64,000 nt of DNA from Mumia xiangluensis. GTDB lineage: Bacteria; Actinomycetota; Actinomycetes; Propionibacteriales; Nocardioidaceae. The notes below the pieces were generated by a model. That model was not told where the DNA came from. It saw only the letters and a list, made by a program, of their open reading frames with translations, and did no database searches. The stretch is from assembly GCF_010994095.1 (NCBI RefSeq), contig NZ_WJYO01000002.1, forward strand, positions 434,001 through 498,000, read 5' to 3'. Position 1 is the first letter of the stretch. Each line of letters begins with the position of its first letter. The translations under genes and the position numbers were made by a program. This document shows, one piece after another, positions 17,839-26,443 of this stretch.

Positions 17839-18420
17839 ATGCTGTACGCGTTCTTGCTGAGCACGGTGGTCATCTTCGTGGCCGAGCTCGGCGACAAGAG
17901 CCAGCTGATGGCGATGACGTTCGCGTCTCGCTACCGTCCTCGCGACGTCCTGATCGGCATCACGGTCGCCACCGCCGTCGTGCACCTCGCATCCGTCGGC
18001 ATCGGCTTCTGGGTCGGTGAGGCGTTCGCGGACGCGCAGCACTGGATCACCCTCGTCGCGGGCATCGCCTTCCTCGGCTTTGCCGCGTGGACGCTTCGCG
18101 GCGACGAGCTCTCCGTCGAGGAGCGCTCGAAGGCTCAGCGGAGCTCCGGCGCCGCCGTGTGGGCGGTCGGCGGCGCGTTCTTCCTCGCGGAGCTCGGCGA
18201 CAAGACGATGCTCGCCACGATCACGCTGGCGACGCAGGAGAACTGGCTCGGCACGTGGATCGGCAGCACGCTCGGCATGGTCGCTGCCGACGCCCTGGCC
18301 ATCCTGCTCGGCGCGTGGCTCGGTCGTCAGCTGCCGGAGAAGGTCATCCGGTACGGCGCCGCTCTCCTGTTCGCCGGATTCGGCCTGCTGCTGATCGCCG
18401 ACGGGGTCGGCTGGCTCTGA
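17839..18420 (+). CDS. TMEM165/GDT1-family cation (Mn2+) exporter
   Basis: A 193-residue membrane protein with six to seven helices and the duplicated family signature: FVAELGDKSQLMAMTFASRY near the N-terminus and FLAELGDKTMLATITLATQE in the second half. These E-x-G-D-K-(S/T) motifs form the cation path in GDT1/TMEM165 and MneA-type exporters. The manganese riboswitch in the leader supports Mn2+ export as the physiological role. The ATG at 17839 is fixed by GAGGAGC 8 nt upstream. It is monocistronic: the next gene is convergent. Confidence 0.93.
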   Translation: MLYAFLLSTVVIFVAELGDKSQLMAMTFASRYRPRDVLIGITVATAVVHLASVGIGFWVGEAFADAQHWITLVAGIAFLGFAAWTLRGDELSVEERSKAQRSSGAAVWAVGGAFFLAELGDKTMLATITLATQENWLGTWIGSTLGMVAADALAILLGAWLGRQLPEKVIRYGAALLFAGFGLLLIADGVGWL

Positions 18421-18492
18421 GCCACCGCTCCATCGGTGCCTGCGTAGTCACCGGCGCGCGTACGGTGACCACGCACTGACCAACGCGACGGT

Positions 18493-19935
18493 CTACGCGA
18501 GGCGGAATCGGACGCTCCGGGCGTCGACGTCGGCCTCCTCGAGCGTCACGCGCACGAGCTCGCCGAGCGGCAGCGGCGCCGTCCCGACGACGGGTGCCTC
18601 GACGGCCGGATCGTCCAGCAGGATCGAGCCCTTCGCGGGGTCCTTGTCGTCAGCGTCGATCACCACGCCGCCGAACGACCGGCCGACCGCGTCGGACAGC
18701 ACGACGGCCTCGACGAGATCGAGGACGGCTCGATCGAAGCGCGAGGCGACCCGACCCGTCGCTCCCATCACGTCCGGGAGGGCCACGAGTCCCTCCCGCG
18801 CCCAGGCCGGGACCTCGCTCCCGCCGCTGACGGCCAGGCACACCTCGCTGACGTAACGGTCGGCGAGCCGCCTCAGCGGCGCTGTCGCGTGAGCGTACGG
18901 CGCGGCGATCGCGCTGTGCTCGGCCTCGGCGTCGGCCGGCGCGTCGCCATCGAACGCGACGTAGCCGGCACCGCGCAGCAGCCCTGTGCACGCGTCGAGC
19001 ATCGCGAGGTGGTGCGGCAACGTGGGATCGAGGGTGCGGACGAGCTCCGGGTACGCCATGTCGGCCGGCCACTCGATCCCGAGTCCGCGCGCCGCTCGCC
19101 GCAGCCGGCGCAGCCCGTGCTCGTCGGCGGGCGGCAGGGTGCGTACGAGCCCGACCTCCGCCTCGAGCATCAACCCCGCCGCCGCCATCCCCGTCATCAG
19201 CGAGATCTGCTCGTTCCAGCCTTCCGACAGCAAAAGCTGCCGGTAGGTCAGCGACCACGAGCCATCGGCAGCCCGCTCGATCTCCTGGCTGGGCAACGGC
19301 AGGCTCACGCCGCCGCGCTCGGCCTCGAGAGCCTCGCGTCGTTCGCCCACCTCACGCAGGAGCGCCAGCGTCTCCGGTCCGCGCCCGGCCTCGACCTGGG
19401 CCTGCACGCCTTCGTAGTCGAGCTGCGCCGTGCTCCTGACCCGGGCCCGCTCCACCCGCACGTCACGCTGGCGACCGTCGGCATCGAGGTCGATCGACCA
19501 CAGCACGGCAGGACGTACGACCTCGGGGAGCAGGCTCGCCGCGTCCTCGGACAGCGCCGGCGGGTGCAGCGGGATCCGCCGCGACGGCGCGTACAGCGTC
19601 TGTCCCCGGCGGTGCGCCTCGGCGTCGACGGCCCCGCCCGGCCGGACGTACGACACCACGTCGGCGATCGCGTAGTGCACCGTCCACCCGTCGCCGCTGC
19701 GCTCGATGAACATCGCCTGGTCGAGATCCTTCGCTCCAGGCGGGTCGATGGTGAGCAGCGGCAGGTCCGTACGGTCGAGGGCCGGCAGGTCGACCTGCCC
19801 GGCGGCCGCCTCGGCCTCGGCGAGGACCTCCGGCGAGAAGCCCTGGCGCACCTCGAGCTCGTCCGCGATGGCGTCGATGCGGCCTTCGAGCTCGGGAACG
19901 GCCTCCGGGGCGATCGAGAAGTACGCGCGCGTCAT
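18493..19935 (-). CDS. RNB-domain (RNase II/R family) ribonuclease
   Basis: A 480-residue protein, shorter than RNase R or RNase II, consisting of an N-terminal helical part, an RNB domain and a short C-terminal beta region. The RNB metal site reads TIDPPGAKDLDQAMF; three of the four acidic positions of RNase II (D-x5-D-x-D-D) are present and the fourth is Gln. The later HATAPLRRLADRYV is the conserved RNB exit helix. It is probably a processive 3'-5' exonuclease. The ATG at 19935 has TAGGGT 7 nt upstream (leaderless). It is divergent from yaaA with only 77 bp between. Confidence 0.9.
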   Translation of the reverse strand: MTRAYFSIAPEAVPELEGRIDAIADELEVRQGFSPEVLAEAEAAAGQVDLPALDRTDLPLLTIDPPGAKDLDQAMFIERSGDGWTVHYAIADVVSYVRPGGAVDAEAHRRGQTLYAPSRRIPLHPPALSEDAASLLPEVVRPAVLWSIDLDADGRQRDVRVERARVRSTAQLDYEGVQAQVEAGRGPETLALLREVGERREALEAERGGVSLPLPSQEIERAADGSWSLTYRQLLLSEGWNEQISLMTGMAAAGLMLEAEVGLVRTLPPADEHGLRRLRRAARGLGIEWPADMAYPELVRTLDPTLPHHLAMLDACTGLLRGAGYVAFDGDAPADAEAEHSAIAAPYAHATAPLRRLADRYVSEVCLAVSGGSEVPAWAREGLVALPDVMGATGRVASRFDRAVLDLVEAVVLSDAVGRSFGGVVIDADDKDPAKGSILLDDPAVEAPVVGTAPLPLGELVRVTLEEADVDARSVRFRLA

Positions 19936-20012
19936 GCCGTCCACCCTAGAGAAGCGCAGCGCTCGTGCAGGTCGACGCGGACGGGCCGACGTACGCTCCG
20001 TAGGATCGCTGC

Positions 20013-20774
20013 GTGCTGGTCCTCCTCCCTCCGTCCGAAGGCAAGTCCGTCCCGCGGCGGGGTCGCCCGCTCGATCTCGACACGCTCGCGTTCCCGGCGC
20101 TGACCGACACGCGGCGCCGCATCGCGGAGGCGCTCGTGGCGCTCTGCGTCGACGATCGTGAGAAGGCTGCGGACGTGCTCGGTCTCGGGCCGACCCAGAC
20201 CGATGCGCTCGATCGCGACGCCGGACTGTGGACGCAGCCGACAGCACGCGCGGACGCGGTGTACGACGGCGTCCTGTACGCCGCGCTCGACCTCGACACC
20301 CTCGATCCCGCCGCCCGGCGCCGGGCGAGCAGGTCGCTGGCGTTCGCGAGCGCGCTCTTCGGGCTGCTGCGACCGGCGGATCGGATCCCGGCGTACCGGC
20401 TTTCGGGCAACGTCACCCTGCCGGGGCTCGGCACGATCGCAAGCCAGTGGCGCGGCGAGCTCGGCCCGGCGGTCGAGGAAGCGAGAGGGTCGGGTCTGCT
20501 CGTCGACCTGCGTTCCTCGACCTACGCCGCGCTCTGGAAGCCGACCGGACCGGCGGACCGGCTCGCGACGGTGCGCGTCCTGCACGAGGCCGGCGGACGT
20601 CGTACGGTCGTCAGCCACTTCAACAAGGCGACCAAGGGCCGGATCGTGCGGGCGCTCCTCGCCGAGGGCGCATCGCCGCGGACGGTCGGCGGGCTCGCGG
20701 CCACGTTGCGCGACCTCGGCTGGACCGTCGAGGAGCACGGCAGCCGCCTCGACGTCATCGTGACCGAGGTCTGA
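20013..20774 (+). CDS. yaaA: YaaA-family peroxide stress protein (DUF328)
   Basis: A 253-residue DUF328 protein. Signatures: N-terminal LVLLPPSEGKS, central LRPADRIPAYRLSGNVTLPG, and VVSHFNKATKGRIVRALL. E. coli YaaA limits intracellular iron and DNA damage during peroxide stress and binds DNA; the actinobacterial copies are assigned by similarity. The start is a GTG with TAGGAT 6 nt upstream, again leaderless. It is divergent from the RNB ribonuclease. Confidence 0.93.
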   Translation: MLVLLPPSEGKSVPRRGRPLDLDTLAFPALTDTRRRIAEALVALCVDDREKAADVLGLGPTQTDALDRDAGLWTQPTARADAVYDGVLYAALDLDTLDPAARRRASRSLAFASALFGLLRPADRIPAYRLSGNVTLPGLGTIASQWRGELGPAVEEARGSGLLVDLRSSTYAALWKPTGPADRLATVRVLHEAGGRRTVVSHFNKATKGRIVRALLAEGASPRTVGGLAATLRDLGWTVEEHGSRLDVIVTEV

Positions 20775-20803
20775 GCGTCCCCTCCGGGCGGGCGGGGGCG
20801 GCG

Positions 20804-21958
20804 TCAGGCGGGTGGCACGACGTCGTACGCGCGGAGCGTCGCGATGCCGTCCGGCCAGATCCGCACCGTGCTCACCGACGCGGGCTGCAGCTCGAGGCGG
20901 TGGATGACCGGCATCGGCGCGTCGAGCGCGAGCCGGACGAACATCTTGATCGGCGTCACGTGACTCACGAGCACGACACGACGCCCCCCGTACGCCGCCA
21001 CGAGGCGCCGCTGCAGACGCTGGACCCGTGCGAAGACCTCGTCGTACGACTCCCCGCCCGGCGGTGCGATCGCGGTGGACGCGAGCCACCGGTCGAGGGT
21101 CACCGGGTCGCGGTCCTTCACCTGCGCGAAGGTGAGGCCGTCCCACTCGCCGAACTCCGTCTCCTGCAGGCCGCCGTCGACGACGACGTCGAGTCCCAAC
21201 GCGTCGGCGACCACCTGCGCGGTCTCGCGGCACCGACGCAGCGGCGACGACACGACGACGTCGGCCCCCTCGGCAGCGACGTACGCGGCCGCTCGCGCCG
21301 CCTGCGCCCGACCCTCGTCGTTCAGCCCGGGATCCGAGCCGCCGGTCCCGCAGAACACCTTGGCGATCGTGTTGTCGGTCGCGCCGTGGCGGACGAGGGT
21401 CAGCGTCGTCGGCGGGTCCGCGAGCGGGTCGCGCCACCCGACCATCGGGTTGCGGGTCCCCGTGTCTGCCCCCGTGTCCGCGGGCACGGCGGAGGGCTCG
21501 ACGGCTCGTCCCGCAGCGGCAGCAGGCGCAGTGGCAGGCCCGCCACGCTTCGCCGCATCGAGCGCCTCGTTGAGGATCGCGTCGGCAGCGGTGTTGCGCT
21601 CGCGCGGGATCCACGTCCAGACGACACCGGCGGGCGCGAGCTCCTTGGCCCTCGCCGCCAGCGGCTTCATCGACGCATGCTTGATCTTCCAGCGGCCGGC
21701 CATCTGCTCGATGACGAGCTTGGAGTCCATCCGCACCTCGACCTCAGCACCCGGGGCGTGTTCCGCGACGAGCTCGAGGCCCGCGATGAGCCCGGAGTAC
21801 TCGGCGACGTTGTTCGTCGCGACCCCGATCGTCTCCGCTCGCTGGGCGAGGACCGTGCCGCTGTCGGCGTCGCGCAGCACGGCACCGTACGCCGCGGGTC
21901 CCGGGTTGCCCCGAGAGCCGCCGTCCGCCTCGACGATCACTCGCCGTGGCGTGCTCAC
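20804..21958 (-). CDS. Bifunctional RNase HI / histidine phosphatase
   Basis: A 384-residue fusion. Residues 1-140 are RNase HI with catalytic Asp12, Glu54, Asp78 and Asp126 (VEADGGSRGNPG, NNVAEYSGL, DSKLVIEQM, RNTAADAI). An Ala/Pro-rich linker leads to a histidine-phosphatase domain from about 184 (LTLVRHGATDN, His191; PLRRCRETA; VLVSHVTPIK). The mycobacterial orthologue has RNase H and acid phosphatase/CobC activity. The first domain removes RNA from RNA-DNA hybrids; the second probably dephosphorylates a small molecule such as alpha-ribazole phosphate. Its GTG overlaps the upstream stop as GTGA, so translation is coupled to the zinc-ribbon gene. Confidence 0.95.
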   Translation of the reverse strand: MSTPRRVIVEADGGSRGNPGPAAYGAVLRDADSGTVLAQRAETIGVATNNVAEYSGLIAGLELVAEHAPGAEVEVRMDSKLVIEQMAGRWKIKHASMKPLAARAKELAPAGVVWTWIPRERNTAADAILNEALDAAKRGGPATAPAAAAGRAVEPSAVPADTGADTGTRNPMVGWRDPLADPPTTLTLVRHGATDNTIAKVFCGTGGSDPGLNDEGRAQAARAAAYVAAEGADVVVSSPLRRCRETAQVVADALGLDVVVDGGLQETEFGEWDGLTFAQVKDRDPVTLDRWLASTAIAPPGGESYDEVFARVQRLQRRLVAAYGGRRVVLVSHVTPIKMFVRLALDAPMPVIHRLELQPASVSTVRIWPDGIATLRAYDVVPPA

Positions 21959-22698
21959 AGACCTGACTCGCCGGTCCGGACGAGGATGCGGTTGCACTCG
22001 GGGCACCGGAGCACCTGGTCCGACGGCGTGGCACCGATCTCGCGCAGGTCGGCTCCGTTGATCTCGAGCCGGCAGCCCTCGCAGCGCTTGTGTCGCAGCG
22101 CGGCGGCTCCGACGCCGCCGTGGCTCTCGCGGACCTTCGCGTAGAGCTGGAGCAGCGGCTCCGAGACCCGCTCGACCGTCGGCCCGCGCTCGGCGCGCAG
22201 GGCTTCGGCGGATGCATCGAGCTCAGCGGTCGACACCTCGAGACCGCCGAGCTCCTCGGCGATGCGCGCGTCCAGCGACGCGAGCGCGTCGGTGGCGGCG
22301 GCCAGCTCGCTCTGGGCGGCTTCGAGCTCCTCCATCACCTCGAGCTCGTCGTCCTCGAGCGAGGCGATGCGCCGGTCGAGCGCGACGATCTCGTGCTGGA
22401 TGCTCTGGAGGTCCTTCGGGTTCGTCACCTGGCCCGAGTCGAGCCGGGTCTGGTCCCGGTCGCGGCGCGCGCGGACGGCGGCGACCTCGCGGTCGGCCCT
22501 CGTCTGGTCGGCGGTCAGGTCGGCGACCTTCGTCTGCGCCTGGACGCTGCGCGCGTGCACCGTCTCGCGCTCCGCTCGCAGCTCGGCGAGCACGGCGACC
22601 TGCGGGAGGTTCTTACGACGGTGCGCGAGTTGGGCGAGCTGCGAGTCGATGGCCTGCACCTCGAGCAGGGCGAGCTGGTCGAACGGGTCGGCTTTCAG
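21955..22698 (-). CDS. Coiled-coil C4 zinc-ribbon protein, probable CTG start
   Basis: A 247-residue protein: a long antiparallel coiled coil (about residues 10-170) followed by a zinc ribbon with CEGCRLEI and CPECNRIL. It is the partner always found beside the RNase H/CobC fusion in actinobacteria, with nucleic-acid binding suspected. Relatives begin with K-A-D-P-x-x-Q-L-x-L-L, which here follows CTG at 22698, with AGAGGAG 7 nt upstream. No ATG, GTG or TTG precedes this block. The first conventional start (GTG, 22659) would cut off 13 conserved-looking residues (LKADPFDQLALLE). The stop overlaps the next gene by 4 bp. Confidence 0.85.
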   Translation of the reverse strand: MKADPFDQLALLEVQAIDSQLAQLAHRRKNLPQVAVLAELRAERETVHARSVQAQTKVADLTADQTRADREVAAVRARRDRDQTRLDSGQVTNPKDLQSIQHEIVALDRRIASLEDDELEVMEELEAAQSELAAATDALASLDARIAEELGGLEVSTAELDASAEALRAERGPTVERVSEPLLQLYAKVRESHGGVGAAALRHKRCEGCRLEINGADLREIGATPSDQVLRCPECNRILVRTGESGL

Positions 22699-22764
22699 CG
22701 TGGGCTCCTCTGACGGGTACGGACGCGTGCGTGCGTACCGCTGGACATGACCGGCTCCACCGTA

Positions 22765-23916
22765 TTACTTCGGCGACCCGAGGTGCGACGTCCACGGGTC
22801 GGTGACGAGGCCGGACACCTGGACCTGAACCGTACTCCCCTGCTCGGCGAGCCAGCCGCGCAGCCGGTCGGCGAGCACTGGGAGCCAGGTCCACTCCGCC
22901 GCCCAGTGCGGGACGTCGACCACCGCAGGGGCGTCAGGCTGCTCACGCAGCTCCGAGACGGGGTGGTGCCGCAGGTCGGACGTGACGTAGGCGTCCACGC
23001 CCGCGGACCGCGCGCGGTCGAGCAGGAAGTCGCCCGATCCCCCGCACACCGCGACCCGGCTGATCACGGAGTCGGGGTCGCCGGCGACCCGCGTCGCGCT
23101 GTGGTGTCGCGGCAGCGCGCGTACGACGTGCGCGGCGAAGTCCGCGAGCGTCATCGGCTCCGGGAGCAGCCCCAGCCGTCCGCTGCCGCGGTCGCCCTCC
23201 GGCACACCGGCCATCTCGGCGACGGTGTACGCCACCTCCTCGTACGGGTGGGCCGAGCGCACGGCCGCCAGCACCGCCGTACGCAGGTGGCGTGCGGCGA
23301 CCATCTCGATCCGGGTCTCGTCGACCCGCTCCACCTCCCCGACGCTGCCGATGGCCGGCGACGCGCCGCCGCCAGGGCGGAACGAGCCGGTCCCGTCGCT
23401 CACGAACTGACAGCGGTCGTAGTCACCGACGGCCCCGGCACCGACGTCGTGCATCGCGGCGGCGACGGCGTCCGCGGCCTCGCGCGGGGCGTACACGACC
23501 CAGGCGTCCAGCGGATCGACCACGTCCGGGTCGAGCGGTGCGAGGTCGGTGAGTCCCAGGGCGCGAGCCATCGAGTCGGAGACGCCGAGCGCCGGCGAGT
23601 CGGCGTTGGTGTGGCAGGTGTGGAGCGTGATGCCGTGGCGGACGAGGTCGGTGACCACGCGCCCCTTGGGGGTCGTCGTGGCGACCGAGTGGACGCCCTT
23701 CAGCATCAGCGGGTGGTGCGTGACGACGAGGTCGGCGTCGGACGCGACCGCCTCGTCCACGACCGCCTGCACCGGGTCGACCGCGAGCAGGATCCGCCGC
23801 AGCGGCGCGCTGGGGTCGCCGACCGACGTGCCGACGGCGTCCCACGAGTCGGCGTGGTGCGGCGGGTACCAGGAGTCCAGGAGTTCGATGACGTCACGCA
23901 CGCGCAGGTCGCTCAC
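22765..23916 (-). CDS. Nif3-like dinuclear metal-centre protein
   Basis: A 383-residue Nif3/GTP cyclohydrolase I type 2-like protein (YqfO group). Metal ligands are visible in VVTHHPLMLKG, CHTNADSPALG and YVTSDLRHHPVSE. An inserted PII-like domain spans about 135-245, including SAHPYEEVAYTV. The biochemical role of the family is unsettled. The GTG at 23916 is chosen because TAGGGT lies 7 nt upstream (leaderless); a GTG at 23925 would sit 1 nt after the stop of the preceding gene. It is upstream of and co-directional with the zinc-ribbon/RNase H pair, as in mycobacteria. Confidence 0.92.
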   Translation of the reverse strand: MSDLRVRDVIELLDSWYPPHHADSWDAVGTSVGDPSAPLRRILLAVDPVQAVVDEAVASDADLVVTHHPLMLKGVHSVATTTPKGRVVTDLVRHGITLHTCHTNADSPALGVSDSMARALGLTDLAPLDPDVVDPLDAWVVYAPREAADAVAAAMHDVGAGAVGDYDRCQFVSDGTGSFRPGGGASPAIGSVGEVERVDETRIEMVAARHLRTAVLAAVRSAHPYEEVAYTVAEMAGVPEGDRGSGRLGLLPEPMTLADFAAHVVRALPRHHSATRVAGDPDSVISRVAVCGGSGDFLLDRARSAGVDAYVTSDLRHHPVSELREQPDAPAVVDVPHWAAEWTWLPVLADRLRGWLAEQGSTVQVQVSGLVTDPWTSHLGSPK

Positions 23917-23926
23917 GAGCGACACC

Positions 23927-25474
23927 CTACGACGAGCCCGTCGTGCGCCCGAAGAGATCCGGGCACCACCGCGTCGGTCCCGCGATGTCGCGCCGGACGT
24001 CGATGCGGAGGTAGATGCGGTGGCCGCACACGTCGGCGACCTCGCGGTAGCGGCTGGCGACGACGGAGCGGAAGGCGTCGGTGTCGATGCCCCACCAGGT
24101 GAACGACCCCATCTCGACGAGCCACTCGGGGGCGTCCGCCCCGGACAGCACGGCCGTCATCTCGACGAGGTCAGGGTCGCGGACACGGGTCGGCAGGCTC
24201 CACGAGTACTCGTACGGCGCGGCGAGTCCGCCGACCCGCAGTACCTGGGGCGACCCGTACGCGACGAGTCCCGAGTCCCCGGGAGAGGCGTGGTCGTGGA
24301 TCCACTCACCGGCCGCGGTTCCGCTCGACGGCCACCCCCGCACCAGTGCCGGCGTGAGCCACGCGACCGCGACGAGGGTCGACACCAGCGAGAGCGCGAT
24401 GGCGACCCGCACCGTACGGAGCAGACCCGACCGTACGGCGAGCGCGGCGCCGAGCGCGAGAGGCACGGCCAGCTGCAGCGCGTAGTGGCGCCACCATGAC
24501 CCGCCGCCGACGATGCCGAACACCGCCCAGCCCAGCAGGGCGAGCGTCGCGATCGCGACCGCGTGCCGTCGCTCGCGGACGATCGTCCACACGGTGACGC
24601 CTGCCAGCAGCGCGGCGCCGCTCGCGACAACCGCGAGGGCGAAGGTCAGCGCCCGCTCCGCAGGGGCCACCGTGCTCGAGCTGAGGATGACGGAGAGGGC
24701 CTGCTCGCGGAAGCCGTACAACGCCTCCCACACCGCGCCGACGCCAGGCCCGGTCGCTGCCCACCACAGCGTGGCCAGGAGCGGGACGGCCGCACCCGCG
24801 GCCCCCGGGAGGATCAGCCTGCGGCCGCGAGCCCCGGCGACGGTCCACAGCACGAGGGCGAAGACCAGCCCGTCGGCGTAGTTCTGCTTCATCAAGAGCG
24901 CCGACGCCCCGGCCGCGCCGGCCGCAGCCGCCAGGAGTGCACGACCGCGGCGGCCGCGCGCGTCGTACGTCGCGGAGAGCGCGCACGCGACTCCGACGGC
25001 CACGAGCGCGACCCCCGGCAGCCCCGTCGTCAGGCGAGGACCGCTGAAGACGGGCGTGGAGGTCAGCGCGGTCAGCGTCAGGGCCGCCGCCACCGCACCT
25101 CGGGACCCTGCCACCACACCGCCCGCGAACCACGCCGCGACGACCGCGACCACCACGAGCGCGAGCGCGACCAGGCGCAGCGCGAGCCGGTCGCCGAGCG
25201 CCTCCGACAGGACGTCGGCGGCACGGAAGACGATCAGGAGACCTGGCGGCCGGTCGACCCACTGGTTGCCGTACAGCGACCCCTCGGTCGTCACCCACTG
25301 GTGCGCGACCAGCAGGAACCCTCCCTCGTCGGAGGACAGCGGCGCCCACGCGTACGGCAGCCGGAACAGCGTGGCCAGCGCGAGCACCGCGGCGAGCACC
25401 GACCATCGCCCGGACTCGAGCCAGCGCAGGACGACCCGCGGCGCGACGGCACCGCGCCGTCGCGTCGCCTGCAC
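23927..25474 (-). CDS. GT-C family membrane glycosyltransferase (PMT/ArnT-like)
   Basis: A 515-residue protein with about 11 hydrophobic helices and a soluble C-terminal part of about 120 residues. The first extracytoplasmic loop carries SSDEGGFLLVAHQW, with an acidic DE pair, then QWVDRPPGLLIVFR, a D-x-P-P element typical of GT39/ArnT-type transferases that use polyprenyl-phosphate sugars. Donor and acceptor are unknown; cell-envelope glycan or lipid decoration is the likely area. A small peptide ORF with GPGQH repeats lies just upstream on the same strand. Confidence 0.85.
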   Translation of the reverse strand: MQATRRRGAVAPRVVLRWLESGRWSVLAAVLALATLFRLPYAWAPLSSDEGGFLLVAHQWVTTEGSLYGNQWVDRPPGLLIVFRAADVLSEALGDRLALRLVALALVVVAVVAAWFAGGVVAGSRGAVAAALTLTALTSTPVFSGPRLTTGLPGVALVAVGVACALSATYDARGRRGRALLAAAAGAAGASALLMKQNYADGLVFALVLWTVAGARGRRLILPGAAGAAVPLLATLWWAATGPGVGAVWEALYGFREQALSVILSSSTVAPAERALTFALAVVASGAALLAGVTVWTIVRERRHAVAIATLALLGWAVFGIVGGGSWWRHYALQLAVPLALGAALAVRSGLLRTVRVAIALSLVSTLVAVAWLTPALVRGWPSSGTAAGEWIHDHASPGDSGLVAYGSPQVLRVGGLAAPYEYSWSLPTRVRDPDLVEMTAVLSGADAPEWLVEMGSFTWWGIDTDAFRSVVASRYREVADVCGHRIYLRIDVRRDIAGPTRWCPDLFGRTTGSS

Positions 25475-25503
25475 GAGACCGCTGCTCAGCTCCTGATCAG
25501 CAC

Positions 25504-25614
25504 TCAGGGCTCGATCACGACGTGTTCGTCGACCCTTCCGTGCTGGCCTGGTCCGTGCTGGCCCGGTCCGTGCTGGACGTCATCGAGGCACGTGACCCGC
25601 ATCGCGTCGGACAT
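25504..25614 (-). CDS. Possible small peptide with GPGQH repeats
   Basis: A 36-codon frame, MSDAMRVTCLDDVQHGPGQH then GPGQHGRVDEHVVIEP, preceded by GGGGAG 3-8 nt before the ATG. The repeat is encoded by three 15-bp DNA units (25537-25581). It lies 30 bp upstream of the glycosyltransferase on the same strand. It could be a leader peptide, a small secreted or metal-binding peptide (His-rich), or a chance frame. No homologue is recognised. Confidence 0.35.
   Translation of the reverse strand: MSDAMRVTCLDDVQHGPGQHGPGQHGRVDEHVVIEP
25537..25581. repeat. Three 15-bp tandem units
   Basis: Units at 25537-25551, 25552-25566 and 25567-25581 share TCCGTGCTGG and then vary (CCTGG, CCCGG, ACGTC). Because the unit length is a multiple of three, the minus-strand frame reads GPGQH repeatedly. 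Confidence 0.8.
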
Positions 25615-25718
25615 CGACTCCCCCGGTTGTCGCGGCACATCTCGAGCCTAGTCGCGGAGCGGGGCCGACGCAGTGACCGTCGGGCGAACCGTCCGTGACG
25701 AGCGAGAGGATTCGAGCG

Positions 25719-25790
25719 TGGGCGCAGAGGGGATCGAACCCCCGACCGCCTCGTTGTAAGCGAGGAGCTCTACCGCTGAGCTATGCGCCC
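25719..25790 (-). tRNA. tRNA-Val (anticodon TAC)
   Basis: The minus strand folds as a complete cloverleaf: acceptor GGGCGCA pairing with TGCGCCC, a D arm, anticodon stem CCTCG/CGAGG with loop CTTACAA (anticodon TAC), T arm GGGGGTTCGATCCCC and discriminator A. CCA is not encoded. Confidence 0.95.
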
Positions 25791-25893
25791 GGAAACGTCC
25801 CGGAGGACGGCATTCGGCGCCTCACCCTACCGGATGGCGCCTGCGCGATCAGCCGCCAGGGGCTGGATCGAGCGGGACGGCTGGAGACAAAGA

Positions 25894-25929
25894 CGTGGCC
25901 GCTGGCGTCTCGGGTCACCAGCGGCCACG
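25894..25929 (-). terminator. Intrinsic terminator after ahpE
   Basis: A perfect 12-bp stem (25894-25905 and 25918-25929, 12-nt loop). Read on the minus strand it is followed by TCTTTGTCT, a short T-rich tail, 40 bp beyond the ahpE stop. Confidence 0.8.
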
Positions 25930-25969
25930 CGTGTTCAGTCTTGCACAGATCCCCGTCTGCGCGGGAGTC

Positions 25970-26443
25970 TCATGCAGAGATTTCCTCGAGCGCACCGAGG
26001 TACGACTTGAGGTCGCGCGCGTCCGGCAGACCGTTCTCGACCTTCCAGCGGACGACGCCCTCCTCGTCCACCAGGAAGCTCCCGCGAAGGGCGCAGCCGC
26101 GGGCCTCGTCGAAGACTCCGTACGCCGACGCGACCGCGCCGTGCGGCCAGAAGTCCGCGAGCAGCGAGAAGGTCAGTCCGTCCTGCTCCGCGAAGGCGCG
26201 CAGCGAGAACATCGGGTCGCAGGAGATCGCCAGGACCTCGGCTCCGAGGTCGTTGAACGCGGCGAGGTTGTCGCGGATCTCGCACAGCTCGCCGGTGCAG
26301 ATGCCGCTGAAGGCGAACGGGTAGAAGACGAGCAGCGCCTTCTTGCCGCGGAGCCCGGACAGCGTGACGTCCTCGCCGTGCTGGTTCTTGAGCGTGAAGT
26401 CGGGTGCTGCGGTGCCGATCTCGATCGTCATGGAGGGAGTCAC
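25970..26443 (-). CDS. ahpE: AhpE-type peroxiredoxin
   Basis: A 157-residue peroxiredoxin that reduces peroxides. The peroxidatic Cys49 lies in PFAFSGICTGELC, and LADFWPHGAVASAYGVFDE matches AhpE. Unlike the mycobacterial 1-Cys AhpE there is a second Cys five residues later (Cys54), the spacing used by the resolving Cys of bacterioferritin comigratory protein. The GTG at 26443 overlaps the acyl-CoA ligase stop as GTGA, indicating coupling; an internal ATG at 26431 is the start used by most homologues, but only pyrimidines precede it. Confidence 0.93.
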   Translation of the reverse strand: MTPSMTIEIGTAAPDFTLKNQHGEDVTLSGLRGKKALLVFYPFAFSGICTGELCEIRDNLAAFNDLGAEVLAISCDPMFSLRAFAEQDGLTFSLLADFWPHGAVASAYGVFDEARGCALRGSFLVDEEGVVRWKVENGLPDARDLKSYLGALEEISA

